A stretch of 64,000 bases of DNA from Bacteroidota bacterium (GTDB lineage Bacteria; Bacteroidota; Bacteroidia; Bacteroidales; Prolixibacteraceae): positions 1 to 64,000 of the forward strand of contig JAUYMU010000068.1 in NCBI GenBank assembly GCA_030698405.1, read 5' to 3'. The notes under the pieces were generated by a model, which ran no database searches, was not told where the DNA came from, and worked only from the letters and a program-made list of their open reading frames with translations. How positions within the stretch are numbered: position 1 is the stretch's first letter; each line of letters opens with the position of its first letter. A program made the translations under genes and the position numbers. Positions 51,325 through 60,459 of the stretch are shown here, one piece after another.

Positions 51325-54060
51325 TTATCTTGATACAAATTCATATTTTCCGCTTTTAACCATAAATACCTGATAACCTTCTTCTTCCTTGAGAAATTTC
51401 ACCTCTTTCGAATCGGTAATTGAACGTCCGTTTTCCGTAATCACTTTCCCTTTCATCACCGGCACATAAACTGTTGCCTGGCAGCCAACAGGAACAGATA
51501 TTTTCGCTGAAAATGTCCCGTTCTCTTTTTTCCACTCAATTCCAGCTTCGCCATAAACCGTTTGATTGTAATATTTTACAAATGACAGATCAGCAACAGG
51601 CTGGGGATGGAAAACAATGTGCTTGTACCCGGGTTTTTCAGGATCGGCATTCATTCCGGCCAGTTTGCGGTAAAACCAAACCAGTCCGCCGCCAAACATC
51701 GGGTGATTGTGCGAACCTTCTTCACTCCATTGCTCGCGGGTTGTGGTCGAACCCAATTCAAGCCAGCGGCCAAAGCCGGGTTCTTCTTTTTTGTTAATTG
51801 CTTCGTAAGCCATATCGTGCATCCCATTTTCCGACATTACTTCGAAGAAAAACTGGGTGCCGAAAATACCAGTATCCAAATGGCCTTTATTGGCTTTGAT
51901 GTCGGCTTTCAACGCGCTGATCACCCGGCTGTACTGATTGGTTGGCACGCCCATTTTCAGTGCAAAAATATTTCCGCCTGATTTTCCGTAGCTGCCATTT
52001 GTTTCGTCGTAAAAACGCTTCCAGAAAGCTTTCCGGGTTTGTTCGGCCAGATCAGCATATTTTTTTGCCTCATCAGATTTGCCCAAAACCTTTGCTGTTT
52101 GTGCTGTAAGGTCGGCACAGCGCCAGAAGTAAAACGTGTGCACCATTTCATCGGCTGGCAAATCGCCCGGAGTGACCCAATCGCCCAGGTTGTACCATTT
52201 CAGGATATTGCCATCATTTCCAGTCCGCTTCGAAAACATGATCCCATCCTGATCGACCCAGGTTTGCATATAACGGATGTATTCCTTCATGCCTTCGAAA
52301 TTGTCGGTCAGCATATCTTTGGCGCCGGTGTGCAGGTAAAACTCCCAGGGCATAATGCAGATAGCCGCTCCCCAGGCCACGCCACCACCACAACCGGGTT
52401 GCCACGGCGCTCCGTTGGGAACATAACCTGTTGTTAAATCCTGTGCCCCCAGCATGTCGGCAATCCATTTCTGGTAAAAGGCTTTCGAATCGAAATTGTG
52501 CATCACGGTTACGCAGGCCACTTGTCCGTCGCCGGTGTAGCCATTGCGCTCGCGGTGCGGACAGTCGCTGGCAATTGCACCGTGCATATTATCCTGCTGG
52601 CTGGTACGCCATATATCGTTGATGCGGTTGAACAGCGGGTTGGAGGTTTCGAAAACAGAAGAGATGGGGACTTCAGTATAAACCGATTCGGCCACAATGT
52701 TTTCAGGCTTTAACTCACCATGCCAATTCTTAATTTCCACGCCGCTAAAAACAAACCAATTGAAACGGGGCGCGTAATTTTCGGGTCCATTGCCGCTAAA
52801 AATGTAGGTATTATCGCCTGAATATTGGTTGCTGTTAAACGCAATGTCGATGCGATGTCCGGCAGGCGCGACCACATTCTTCAGACACACCCAACCCGAA
52901 ATTTCTTTGCCAAAATCAACTTTGTAATTGCCGTTCGCCAATTTTTCAATTTTTACAGGCTGAAGTTGCTCCATCACTTTATCAGAAGGCGAAGTTTGTG
53001 CTACCAGCTTGCCAAAAGGCGCTTTTTTAACCGCCGCGTTTTCCCAGACTTCAGCATTAAAAATTGGGTTGCACCAATCGGGCTGTTCCATTCGGGCATC
53101 GTAGGTTTCACCATAATACACCATATTTTTTAGGATCGGACTTTTGGCAGCTTTCCAACTTTCGTCGCTTGCCACGATTTCTTCGGAACCATCGGTATAT
53201 ATGATATGCAGCTGGCCAATAAAACGAGGCGTTCCGTAACCTTCGCACCAAAACATTCGCGGATTGTAAAAACCATTTCCCAAAATGGCGCCAATTGCGT
53301 TTTCGCCTTTCGAAAGCAGCGATGTAACATCGTAAGCCAGGTACATTACTTTGTATTCCTTAAAGTTGTCTTCCACATTAATCAGCATTTGCCCCAGCAG
53401 CGGGCGTTTGCCGTAGTTGGTAATGTTGGGAACCAGCACATCGCCGCCAGCTTTACGGCCATTCACGTAAAATTCGAAATAGCCCAACCCGGTTACAAAA
53501 GCCACAGCGCTTTTTACCTGTTTTTCAATCCTGAATGATTTCCGGAGCATGGGTGCAGCAGGGCCAAAATCTTCAAACTGCTGGCCGGGGAAATTAGGGC
53601 GCTGAAAATGTTCTTCGCCTTCCCAGGGTGCACCTATCCATTTGGCTTTCCATTCCGAAGCAGTAAGGACACCCATTCGCCAGAAAGCAGGTTCGCTCCA
53701 TGACGATGCTTTTCCGTTTTTATCCCAAACACGCACCTGCCACCAACATTCGGTGCGCGATTGCAGCGGTTTCCCTGCATAAATCACCCGGTTATTTTGC
53801 TCTCCCGATTGTTTTTGGCTATCCCACAAATCAGCTTTTTTCAGCTTCTTTTTAGAAGTTGCCACCCTTATTTGCCAGGCCGTTTGCACTTGTCCGCGTT
53901 CACCTTTGCCGGCAATGTTCACCCATGCCAGCCGCGGTTGGGAAACATCGACCACCGAGGGATTTTGCAGGTATTCGCAGGTAAGTTTTTCGGGATTGAT
54001 TTTGGCTAAAGCAGCAATACCCGGAACAAAAAGAAAAACTAGAAAAAATAATCGTTTCAT
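51325..54060 (-). CDS. GH78 alpha-L-rhamnosidase, 911 aa
   Basis: Exported (signal MKRLFFLVFLFVPGIAALA). The N-terminal beta domains begin with LTCEYLQNPSVVDVSQPRLAW (Bac_rhamnosid_N), and WWQVRVWDKNGKASSWS is the usual fibronectin-like start. The (alpha/alpha)6 catalytic domain holds SDCPHRERNGYTGDGQ near residue 500 (catalytic Asp and the conserved R-E pair) and the late Glu in LGSTTTREQWSEEGSHNHPMF. Removes terminal alpha-L-rhamnose; the product would feed RhaB. Flanked by sulfatases, so desulfation probably precedes or follows its action. Confidence 0.93.
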   Translation of the reverse strand: MKRLFFLVFLFVPGIAALAKINPEKLTCEYLQNPSVVDVSQPRLAWVNIAGKGERGQVQTAWQIRVATSKKKLKKADLWDSQKQSGEQNNRVIYAGKPLQSRTECWWQVRVWDKNGKASSWSEPAFWRMGVLTASEWKAKWIGAPWEGEEHFQRPNFPGQQFEDFGPAAPMLRKSFRIEKQVKSAVAFVTGLGYFEFYVNGRKAGGDVLVPNITNYGKRPLLGQMLINVEDNFKEYKVMYLAYDVTSLLSKGENAIGAILGNGFYNPRMFWCEGYGTPRFIGQLHIIYTDGSEEIVASDESWKAAKSPILKNMVYYGETYDARMEQPDWCNPIFNAEVWENAAVKKAPFGKLVAQTSPSDKVMEQLQPVKIEKLANGNYKVDFGKEISGWVCLKNVVAPAGHRIDIAFNSNQYSGDNTYIFSGNGPENYAPRFNWFVFSGVEIKNWHGELKPENIVAESVYTEVPISSVFETSNPLFNRINDIWRTSQQDNMHGAIASDCPHRERNGYTGDGQVACVTVMHNFDSKAFYQKWIADMLGAQDLTTGYVPNGAPWQPGCGGGVAWGAAICIMPWEFYLHTGAKDMLTDNFEGMKEYIRYMQTWVDQDGIMFSKRTGNDGNILKWYNLGDWVTPGDLPADEMVHTFYFWRCADLTAQTAKVLGKSDEAKKYADLAEQTRKAFWKRFYDETNGSYGKSGGNIFALKMGVPTNQYSRVISALKADIKANKGHLDTGIFGTQFFFEVMSENGMHDMAYEAINKKEEPGFGRWLELGSTTTREQWSEEGSHNHPMFGGGLVWFYRKLAGMNADPEKPGYKHIVFHPQPVADLSFVKYYNQTVYGEAGIEWKKENGTFSAKISVPVGCQATVYVPVMKGKVITENGRSITDSKEVKFLKEEEGYQVFMVKSGKYEFVSR

Positions 54061-54077
54061 CGTTTGGTTTATTTGGT

Positions 54078-55832
54078 TTATAATTTTATCAGCCGGATGG
54101 CTTTTATCATTCCGGCATTTTGATTCTGCTTTTCAAGAAGTTTTATGCCCAGAATCAGCTCGCCCGAATCAACCCTCCCTGTTGCAATTGGCATCCACGA
54201 CCAGGTGCGCTCGACCGATTCGGTGCGGGGAACATAGTCGCGATCGGGTAAAATTTCGGAATCGAAAGGTTTGTCGATATAAAATGGCATCTTAACCGAA
54301 TTCATCCGAACCTGAAATTCGCTGCCAACTTCTGAAACCGGACAGCCATATTGAATTTCGAACCGGTAATTTCCGGCATTTTTCATGTTCAGCTTCCAAT
54401 AAATCGAATCGCCGTTTTGTACCCAGTTTTCGGTGTGCGACTGGTTGGGATGAATACTCGAATATTTCACTTTTCCTGATAAAATCGTATCCTGAACCGG
54501 CAGGGTAATGCTCTTTTCACCGGCAAATCCGGCTTCGATGGTTGTTTCCGGTTGATACTGGGCAACCAGTTCGCGCTCCCATTTCAGGTACGCAGCTACC
54601 AGTTTTTTCCTGATGTCGGGTTGAGTTTTGGAAACATCCACCTTTTGAGACGGATCTTTCTGCATGTCAAACAACAAGGTATCTTTTGCCGTTGCAACCA
54701 TTCGGAACCGATTGTTCCTGACCGAACCTGCACACTTATTGAGCGGATAAAAACCCTGCCTCGAAAAGATTAACCGGTCAAACGTATCTGCATTTTTCAG
54801 GATAACAAGCGAAAGATTTTTCCCATCAACCGGAAGTTCCGGATTGAAACTAATTTTGCACAGATCGAGCAGTGTTGGCAGCAGATCAATATTTTGTGCC
54901 AGTTGATCGGTAGCGCCGGGTTTTATTTTGCCGGGCCACGAAATGTAAAAAGGCACGCGCACGCCACCTTCGTCAACCGAACCTTTTTTACCTTTCATCT
55001 CTCCGTTATACCGAAAAGTGTTCGGGCCATTGTCCGACAAAAAAATGACGATGGTATTCTCACGCAATTTCAGTTCTTCCAGATGGGTCAAAATCCGTCC
55101 AATGTTTTCATCCATGTTTTCGACCATGCCGTAAATGCAGGCCAATTCGTTGTCGAGCCCTTTCGCTTTGTATTTCCTGAAGTATTTTTCGGGAACCTGA
55201 AACGGTGAATGCGGCACATTGTAAGGTACATAGCAGAAGAACGGCTGGTCTTTGTTCTGCTGGATAAAACCAAGCGCCTGATCGGTAAAATAATCGATTG
55301 CGTAACCGTTTGACTTTACATCCTGATCGTTGTGCTGATAAATGGCGTCGTAGTAATAGCCGAGATGCCCCATTAAAAAGCCTGTAAATTCGTCAAATCC
55401 CTTACGGTTGGGGTGCTGCTGAAAATAGGCTCCATTGTGCCACTTGCCAAAGCCACCCGTGGAATAACCGTTTGCTTTCAGGATTTCGGCGATGGTGGTT
55501 TCATTTGGCCGCATGTTTTCGTAGCCCTGCGAAACCGATGAGACCCCGGTACGCAAAAAATAGCGGCCTGTCAGAATTTCGGAGCGGGTTGGCGCACAAA
55601 GCGGACAAGCATAAAAGCGGTTAAAACTCATGCTTTGTTGAGCCAGTCGGTTCAGAACAGGTGTATCAATCAGCGGGTTCCCGTTGGCGTTGATGTCGCC
55701 CCAGCCCATATCGTCGGCTAGAATGAGGACGATGTTGGGCTGACTTTGCTTGTTTTGCGAACTGACCGTCAGTGTCATTAAAGCCAGGGATGGAATAAAA
55801 AGCGAAGATTTTATGAATTGAAAAGTGCTCAT
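54078..55832 (-). CDS. Sulfatase D with C-terminal beta-sandwich, 584 aa
   Basis: Signal peptide (SLFIPSLALMTLTVSS). Asp40/Asp41 in LADDMGWGDINANGNP and modification motif C79-A-P-T-R83. FLSDNGPNTFRYNGEMKGKKG and DEGGVRVPFYISWPG are the second-half signatures. Residues about 445-584 (NAGNYRFEIQYGCP ... GMIKAIRLIKL) are a carbohydrate-binding-like beta-sandwich. The neighbour 12 bp upstream (sulfatase E) has the same N- and C-terminal layout, so the two are probably diverged tandem duplicates. Confidence 0.92.
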   Translation of the reverse strand: MSTFQFIKSSLFIPSLALMTLTVSSQNKQSQPNIVLILADDMGWGDINANGNPLIDTPVLNRLAQQSMSFNRFYACPLCAPTRSEILTGRYFLRTGVSSVSQGYENMRPNETTIAEILKANGYSTGGFGKWHNGAYFQQHPNRKGFDEFTGFLMGHLGYYYDAIYQHNDQDVKSNGYAIDYFTDQALGFIQQNKDQPFFCYVPYNVPHSPFQVPEKYFRKYKAKGLDNELACIYGMVENMDENIGRILTHLEELKLRENTIVIFLSDNGPNTFRYNGEMKGKKGSVDEGGVRVPFYISWPGKIKPGATDQLAQNIDLLPTLLDLCKISFNPELPVDGKNLSLVILKNADTFDRLIFSRQGFYPLNKCAGSVRNNRFRMVATAKDTLLFDMQKDPSQKVDVSKTQPDIRKKLVAAYLKWERELVAQYQPETTIEAGFAGEKSITLPVQDTILSGKVKYSSIHPNQSHTENWVQNGDSIYWKLNMKNAGNYRFEIQYGCPVSEVGSEFQVRMNSVKMPFYIDKPFDSEILPDRDYVPRTESVERTWSWMPIATGRVDSGELILGIKLLEKQNQNAGMIKAIRLIKL

Positions 55833-55844
55833 AGTGGAATTCTT

Positions 55845-57614
55845 TCAATCTAATTTCAAAATGCTGGTGAACAGGGGGAAAATCATTTTTCCTGATTTTG
55901 TTTGAAAATAGATTTCGAGCCGGTAATCGCCTTTGTCGAGAAAAGCTTCAGGAATACTTATTACGCTGGTCATTCCCTGTGAGTTTGCCGCATATTGGTA
56001 GGGATTCATTTTAAGATACAGCGTACCTGGCTCTTTTAACTCTTTGATAAAGTTTGCCTTAACGGTATATTTACCAGGGGCGGCAATCCGAACATCCCAA
56101 TAGCCGAAAATCTCTTCCTGTTCCCAAATTCCGGGGCTACCCTTGGCATCGTTCCGGTTTAAAACAACCGGATTTTCATGTTTTGTTCCGGCAATGGCCG
56201 GATAAACCCTTCGGTTGTTCGGGTGAGAAACCGTTTTAAAATACCATTTGTCGAGTTCGTCTTTTATGATTTGAGCTTTTTCCCGGTTTTCTGTTATAAT
56301 ATTCTTCGATTCGTCAGGGGTGGCGGACAAATCGAAAAGTTCAAATCCTTCAAGTCCAGACTGCTGATCGGTATTTCCAACTAATTTGTATCCGCCTTTC
56401 ATCGCAGCAAAGTTCCGGTATGGAATTGGGAAACCCCTTCCCCATTCGAAAAACAGTGTCCGATTCCTAAATTCCTGATCAAACCCTTCAAGCAAAGGAA
56501 TCAAACTACGACCTTCAATTTGGGAATTTTCAGGTGCGTGGATATTACATAAATCGAGAATAGTGGGCAAAAGGTCAATGTGAGCAGCTGTTGTGGCGAT
56601 TTCCCTGTTCTCAGGAAGTGTACCGGGAAAATGAATGAGGCACGGTGTTTTTATCCCGCCCTGATACACCGAGCCCTTTAAAGCGCGAAGCCCCATTTTG
56701 TATCGGTTTTGCTTGGGTCCATTGTCCGACAGGAAAATAACGATGGTATTATCGATCAAATCCTGATCTTTGAGTTCCTTCAATAATCGGCCAATATTAT
56801 CATCAACATTGGTCATCATGCCATAAACCTTCCGGGCGGCATCCAGGTCTTTTTCATTCATGTTTGGGGGACTACCTGGCAATTTACTGAAATCACCGGA
56901 ATTCAGGTTTTTATAGATCGATTCATATTTTTCGGGAACCTGTAATGGTGTGTGTGGCGCATTAAAAGACAGATAGACAAAGAATGGTTTATTTTTACCG
57001 GTTCGGATAAAACGCAAAGCTTCATTGGTAAAAACATCGGAACAGTACCCTTCGGTGGTAACCTTTTTCTCGTTTAAGTACATCACCGGGTTGAAATACG
57101 CGCTATCGAACTTAAAATAGTTGTCGTGATCGCCAGGCTGACCAATGCCGCCACCTTTAAAAACAAACGATTCCGAAAACCCCTGATCTATTGGCCGGTA
57201 AGGGTAATTGTCGCCCAAATGCCATTTGCCAAATATTCCGGTTTGGTAACCATTGTCACGCAGGATTTCGGCCAAAGTAATTTCCTCGGTGGCCATTACC
57301 GCACCACCATTGTATGTGTCGTAAACTCCGGTTGTCTGCGAGAATTTTCCGGTAAGCAAACTAGAACGGGTTGGAGCACAAACGGGTGAAACAAAAAAGT
57401 TGGTAAACCGGGTACTCCGGGCAGCCAGCTGATCAAGGTTTGGTGTTTTAATCAGTGGGTTGCCGTTGAACCCGAAGTCGCCAATGCCTGCATCATCGGT
57501 CAGGATTAAAATAACATTGGGCTGTTTCGTTTTTTCAGCACGAAGGTTAGCCGCTTGTAACGATCCTGAAATCAGGCAAAGGGATGCGGTTCCTAAAATT
57601 GCAAACTTGCTCAT
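55845..57614 (-). CDS. Sulfatase E with C-terminal beta-sandwich, 589 aa
   Basis: Signal peptide SLCLISGSLQAA. Metal residues Asp40/Asp41 in LTDDAGIGDFGFNGNP; formylglycine motif C79-A-P-T-R83 followed by SSLLTGKFSQTTGVYD. FLSDNGPKQNRYKMGLRALKG and YQGGIKTPCLIHFPG follow. The last 95 residues (WDVRIAAPGKYTVKANFIKEL ... DYRLEIYFQTKSGKM) form a beta-sandwich like that of sulfatase D. Predicted periplasmic; substrate not known. Confidence 0.92.
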   Translation of the reverse strand: MSKFAILGTASLCLISGSLQAANLRAEKTKQPNVILILTDDAGIGDFGFNGNPLIKTPNLDQLAARSTRFTNFFVSPVCAPTRSSLLTGKFSQTTGVYDTYNGGAVMATEEITLAEILRDNGYQTGIFGKWHLGDNYPYRPIDQGFSESFVFKGGGIGQPGDHDNYFKFDSAYFNPVMYLNEKKVTTEGYCSDVFTNEALRFIRTGKNKPFFVYLSFNAPHTPLQVPEKYESIYKNLNSGDFSKLPGSPPNMNEKDLDAARKVYGMMTNVDDNIGRLLKELKDQDLIDNTIVIFLSDNGPKQNRYKMGLRALKGSVYQGGIKTPCLIHFPGTLPENREIATTAAHIDLLPTILDLCNIHAPENSQIEGRSLIPLLEGFDQEFRNRTLFFEWGRGFPIPYRNFAAMKGGYKLVGNTDQQSGLEGFELFDLSATPDESKNIITENREKAQIIKDELDKWYFKTVSHPNNRRVYPAIAGTKHENPVVLNRNDAKGSPGIWEQEEIFGYWDVRIAAPGKYTVKANFIKELKEPGTLYLKMNPYQYAANSQGMTSVISIPEAFLDKGDYRLEIYFQTKSGKMIFPLFTSILKLD

Positions 57615-57643
57615 AGCTGTTCTTTACGATTGATTTTTGTAAT

Positions 57644-58924
57644 CTAATCTTTCGGCAAACGTCCGCGCCACCAGATAGCCAGCGAAGATCCGGTAATGTT
57701 CATCATTGGCCCAAAAACAGCCGGTGCCAGTCCAACCGTTGCAATTTTGCCCATCTGCATGGCCAGTCCCGAGGCCAGCCCACCATTTTGCATACCTACT
57801 TCGAGGGCAATAGTGCGGCAATCGCGTTCGCTCATGCGTAACACATATTTACTTATGGCATAGCCCAGTCCGTAGCCAATTGTGTTGTGAAGGAAGCATG
57901 CCAGTATCAGAAGTAACCCCACATCGAGCAGACTTTCGCGTCCGGCGGCGGTAATAATGGTAATGATGATACCAATTCCCAGCATCGAAATAAATGCCAG
58001 CGATTTGTTAAGCCATTCCTGGTTGCCCCGGGCAAAATGCCTGAATAAATATGCGCCGGCAATGGGAAGCAGCGTAAACAAAAAAACATCTTTCCCAAAC
58101 CTGATAACCATTTCCTGAAGGCCTGTTCCGGCAGTAAAAAGAGTGATGAAGTTTTTTAGTAAAATGATGAGCAGGTAGGCTGCAATCTGCAAAACAACTT
58201 GCCTGACAGCCTTCTTTTCGCCGGAAAAGAGATTAAATGTTAGCCCGGCTGCAATGGGCAGGATCACCATATTGAAAATATCGGTCATCATTTTCCAGAA
58301 GTCCACTTCCACCATTTCACCGGCCAGCATTTTCATAAGCAGCGGGGTGAGCAGTGGCGACAGCAAAGTTGCAATGGCCGTGAGTGTGACCGAAAGCGCC
58401 AGATTTGCCCGCGCAAGGAACGACATCACGTTGGAAGCCAGTCCGCTGGGCGATGAACCCACCAATACAATTCCGGCGGCAATTTCAGGAGGGAAATTAA
58501 ACGCGATAGCAATGGTTACACCAACGAAGGGCATAATGGTAAATTGACAGATAATGCCGGCAATAACCCCTTTTGGCATTTTTATTACTCCCGAAAGATC
58601 GGATAGCGCCATTTGCGAACCCATACCAAACATGATGATTTGCAGCAAGGGTATGATCAGTTTTTTTAACTCGAAATCGCCCAGTGTGAGAAAATATTGC
58701 GGGTAAAACATCGACAAGGTTACCGCAGTAAAAATCCAAAGCGAATAGGAAAATCCTTTCACAGAGGGGAATCCTCTCACCCCGATAGCCATTGCCATAA
58801 ATCCTGAAATAAGGAATGGCCCTGAGGTCTGAGGGTTTCCGGTTATCCAGAAAAATGCTGCGAGTGACAACAAAACAGTAGCCACCAGCAGCACTCCCTG
58901 CCAAATTCTTTTGTTTTCGGTCAT
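57644..58924 (-). CDS. Bile acid:sodium symporter (BASS) family transporter, 426 aa
   Basis: Inner-membrane protein with about ten or more TM segments. The BASS hallmark is VLVGSSPSGLASNVMSFLARANLALS near residues 150-180 (shown here in two parts, SSPSGLASNVMSF and LARANLALSVTLTAIA), with the sodium-binding Ser/Asn/Glu set; EVGMQNGGLASGLAMQMGK near 380 is the second crossover region. Relatives import bile acids, pyruvate, pantoate and other organic anions with sodium. Its place directly after the MR/MLE and RraA genes suggests uptake of a sugar-acid breakdown product. Substrate is inference. Confidence 0.9.
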   Translation of the reverse strand: MTENKRIWQGVLLVATVLLSLAAFFWITGNPQTSGPFLISGFMAMAIGVRGFPSVKGFSYSLWIFTAVTLSMFYPQYFLTLGDFELKKLIIPLLQIIMFGMGSQMALSDLSGVIKMPKGVIAGIICQFTIMPFVGVTIAIAFNFPPEIAAGIVLVGSSPSGLASNVMSFLARANLALSVTLTAIATLLSPLLTPLLMKMLAGEMVEVDFWKMMTDIFNMVILPIAAGLTFNLFSGEKKAVRQVVLQIAAYLLIILLKNFITLFTAGTGLQEMVIRFGKDVFLFTLLPIAGAYLFRHFARGNQEWLNKSLAFISMLGIGIIITIITAAGRESLLDVGLLLILACFLHNTIGYGLGYAISKYVLRMSERDCRTIALEVGMQNGGLASGLAMQMGKIATVGLAPAVFGPMMNITGSSLAIWWRGRLPKD

Positions 58925-58958
58925 AAAAAATTGAGTTTACTGATTATTCTGCCAACGA

Positions 58959-60440
58959 TCAGCTCCATATCCTGTCGTGTGCCCGTTTTTCGTTCCATTC
59001 AGGAGTTGGTTCAAAATATCCCTTCGAATTCGGGTGCAGGTATTTCTTCATCTCGTCGTCGTTCAATTCAATTCCCAGTCCCGGCGCATCAAGCGGCACA
59101 TTTGCAAAACCTTTGGTTATCATTGGCGCTTTTCCAACCATTTTCACCAATCCTTCCCACCACGGAACGTCCACATCGTGGTGCTCGAGGGCCAGAAAAT
59201 TTTGAGTAGCGGCAGCACAATGTACATTCGCCATAAAACAAACCGGCGATCCGGCCATGTGCATGGCCATTGCTACCCCATTTTCCTCGGCATAATCGCC
59301 AATCTTTTTAGTTTCCAGCAATCCGCCCGAAGTACCCAAATCGGGATGGACAATGTCTACCGCCCGGGCATCGATGAGGGCTTTAAAACCATTCAGCAGA
59401 TAAATATCTTCTCCGGTGCAGGTTGGCGTTTCAAGCGCATCGGAAACTGTTCGCCATTGTTCGGTATAAAACCACGGAACCATGTCTTCGAGCCAGGCCA
59501 GCCGGAATTTTTCCATTGCCCGTCCAAAGCGGATGGAGTTGTTGATGTCGAAATGTCCGAAATGATCGGCGGCCAGCGGAATTTCGTAGCCCACAGTATT
59601 TCTTACAGCTTCTACGTATCTACCCAGTTCTTCGAGTCCTTTTTCGGTTACCTGAACCTGGGTGAACGGATGCAGTGTGCTACCGTAGTTCATATAATCG
59701 CGGGTATCGTACTGCCCGCGGCCTTCCCATATCTTCGAGTTTACTATGTTCCCTGGTTCTTTCTCTACCAAATGAATTCCCAAATCCATTTTCAGCCAGG
59801 TAAAACCCTGATCTTCGGTGCGCTTTTTCATCACTTCAGCAAAAAGCTGAGGGCTGGCGGCATTGGGCGTGTCGGCATACAACCGCACTTTATCGCGGTA
59901 ACGACCGCCCAGCAATTGCCAGGCAGGTACGCCGTAAGCTTTGCCACACAAATCCCAAAGTGCCATTTCAACCGCACAAACGCCTCCGCCCTGGCGGCCA
60001 TGGTGTCCGAACTGTTTGATTATTTTGAACAACATTTCCACATTACACGGGTTCAAGCCCAAAATGCGACTTTTCAGGAATAGGGCATAGCGTTCGTCGG
60101 CGCCATCGCGCACTTCGCCAAGACCATAAATTCCCTGGTTGGTATCGATACGGATAATCGGGCGACGGAAACCCTTGCCAATGACTGCCACCCGCATATC
60201 CGTTATTTTTAGTTCCGATGGACTGGACGCCCTGTTTACCTGCGAAGTGGTGTGCGCAATAGTATCTTCTATTGACGAGAACATAAATCCACCCAACGCA
60301 ACTCCGCCAAGCGCCGCCTTTTTGAAAAAACTACGCCTTCCGTTTCCATTAACAGGAGCAGCCGGTTGTTCCTGAACAGAAGCTTTCCGGGCTTCTTTCG
60401 CTTCCAAACCGGCAACGATTTCTTTTAAGCTGTTTTTCAT
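58959..60440 (-). CDS. Exported enolase-superfamily (MR/MLE) sugar-acid dehydratase-like enzyme, 493 aa
   Basis: Residues 33-60 contain a twin-arginine signal (NGRRSFFKKAALGGVALGG). The enolase-superfamily lid and barrel follow: GGVCAVEMALWDLCGKAYGVP near 155, GFTWLKMDLG with a candidate Lys base, and three metal ligands in LAADHFGHFD, WLEDMVPWF and TGEDIYL. A late His in MAMHMAGSPVC would be the acid/base of the dehydratase type. Such enzymes dehydrate aldonic or aldaric acids in the cytosol; an exported one is unusual. Same strand as the BASS gene (34 bp) and the RraA-like gene (19 bp). Confidence 0.88.
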   Translation of the reverse strand: MKNSLKEIVAGLEAKEARKASVQEQPAAPVNGNGRRSFFKKAALGGVALGGFMFSSIEDTIAHTTSQVNRASSPSELKITDMRVAVIGKGFRRPIIRIDTNQGIYGLGEVRDGADERYALFLKSRILGLNPCNVEMLFKIIKQFGHHGRQGGGVCAVEMALWDLCGKAYGVPAWQLLGGRYRDKVRLYADTPNAASPQLFAEVMKKRTEDQGFTWLKMDLGIHLVEKEPGNIVNSKIWEGRGQYDTRDYMNYGSTLHPFTQVQVTEKGLEELGRYVEAVRNTVGYEIPLAADHFGHFDINNSIRFGRAMEKFRLAWLEDMVPWFYTEQWRTVSDALETPTCTGEDIYLLNGFKALIDARAVDIVHPDLGTSGGLLETKKIGDYAEENGVAMAMHMAGSPVCFMANVHCAAATQNFLALEHHDVDVPWWEGLVKMVGKAPMITKGFANVPLDAPGLGIELNDDEMKKYLHPNSKGYFEPTPEWNEKRAHDRIWS

Positions 60441-60459
60441 GATATTCCGAATTTAGGTT

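Noticed and set aside
58977-60083. 368-codon open frame on the plus strand
   Set aside because: Antisense to the MR/MLE gene, which has complete catalytic motifs. No signal, motif or spacing supports it.
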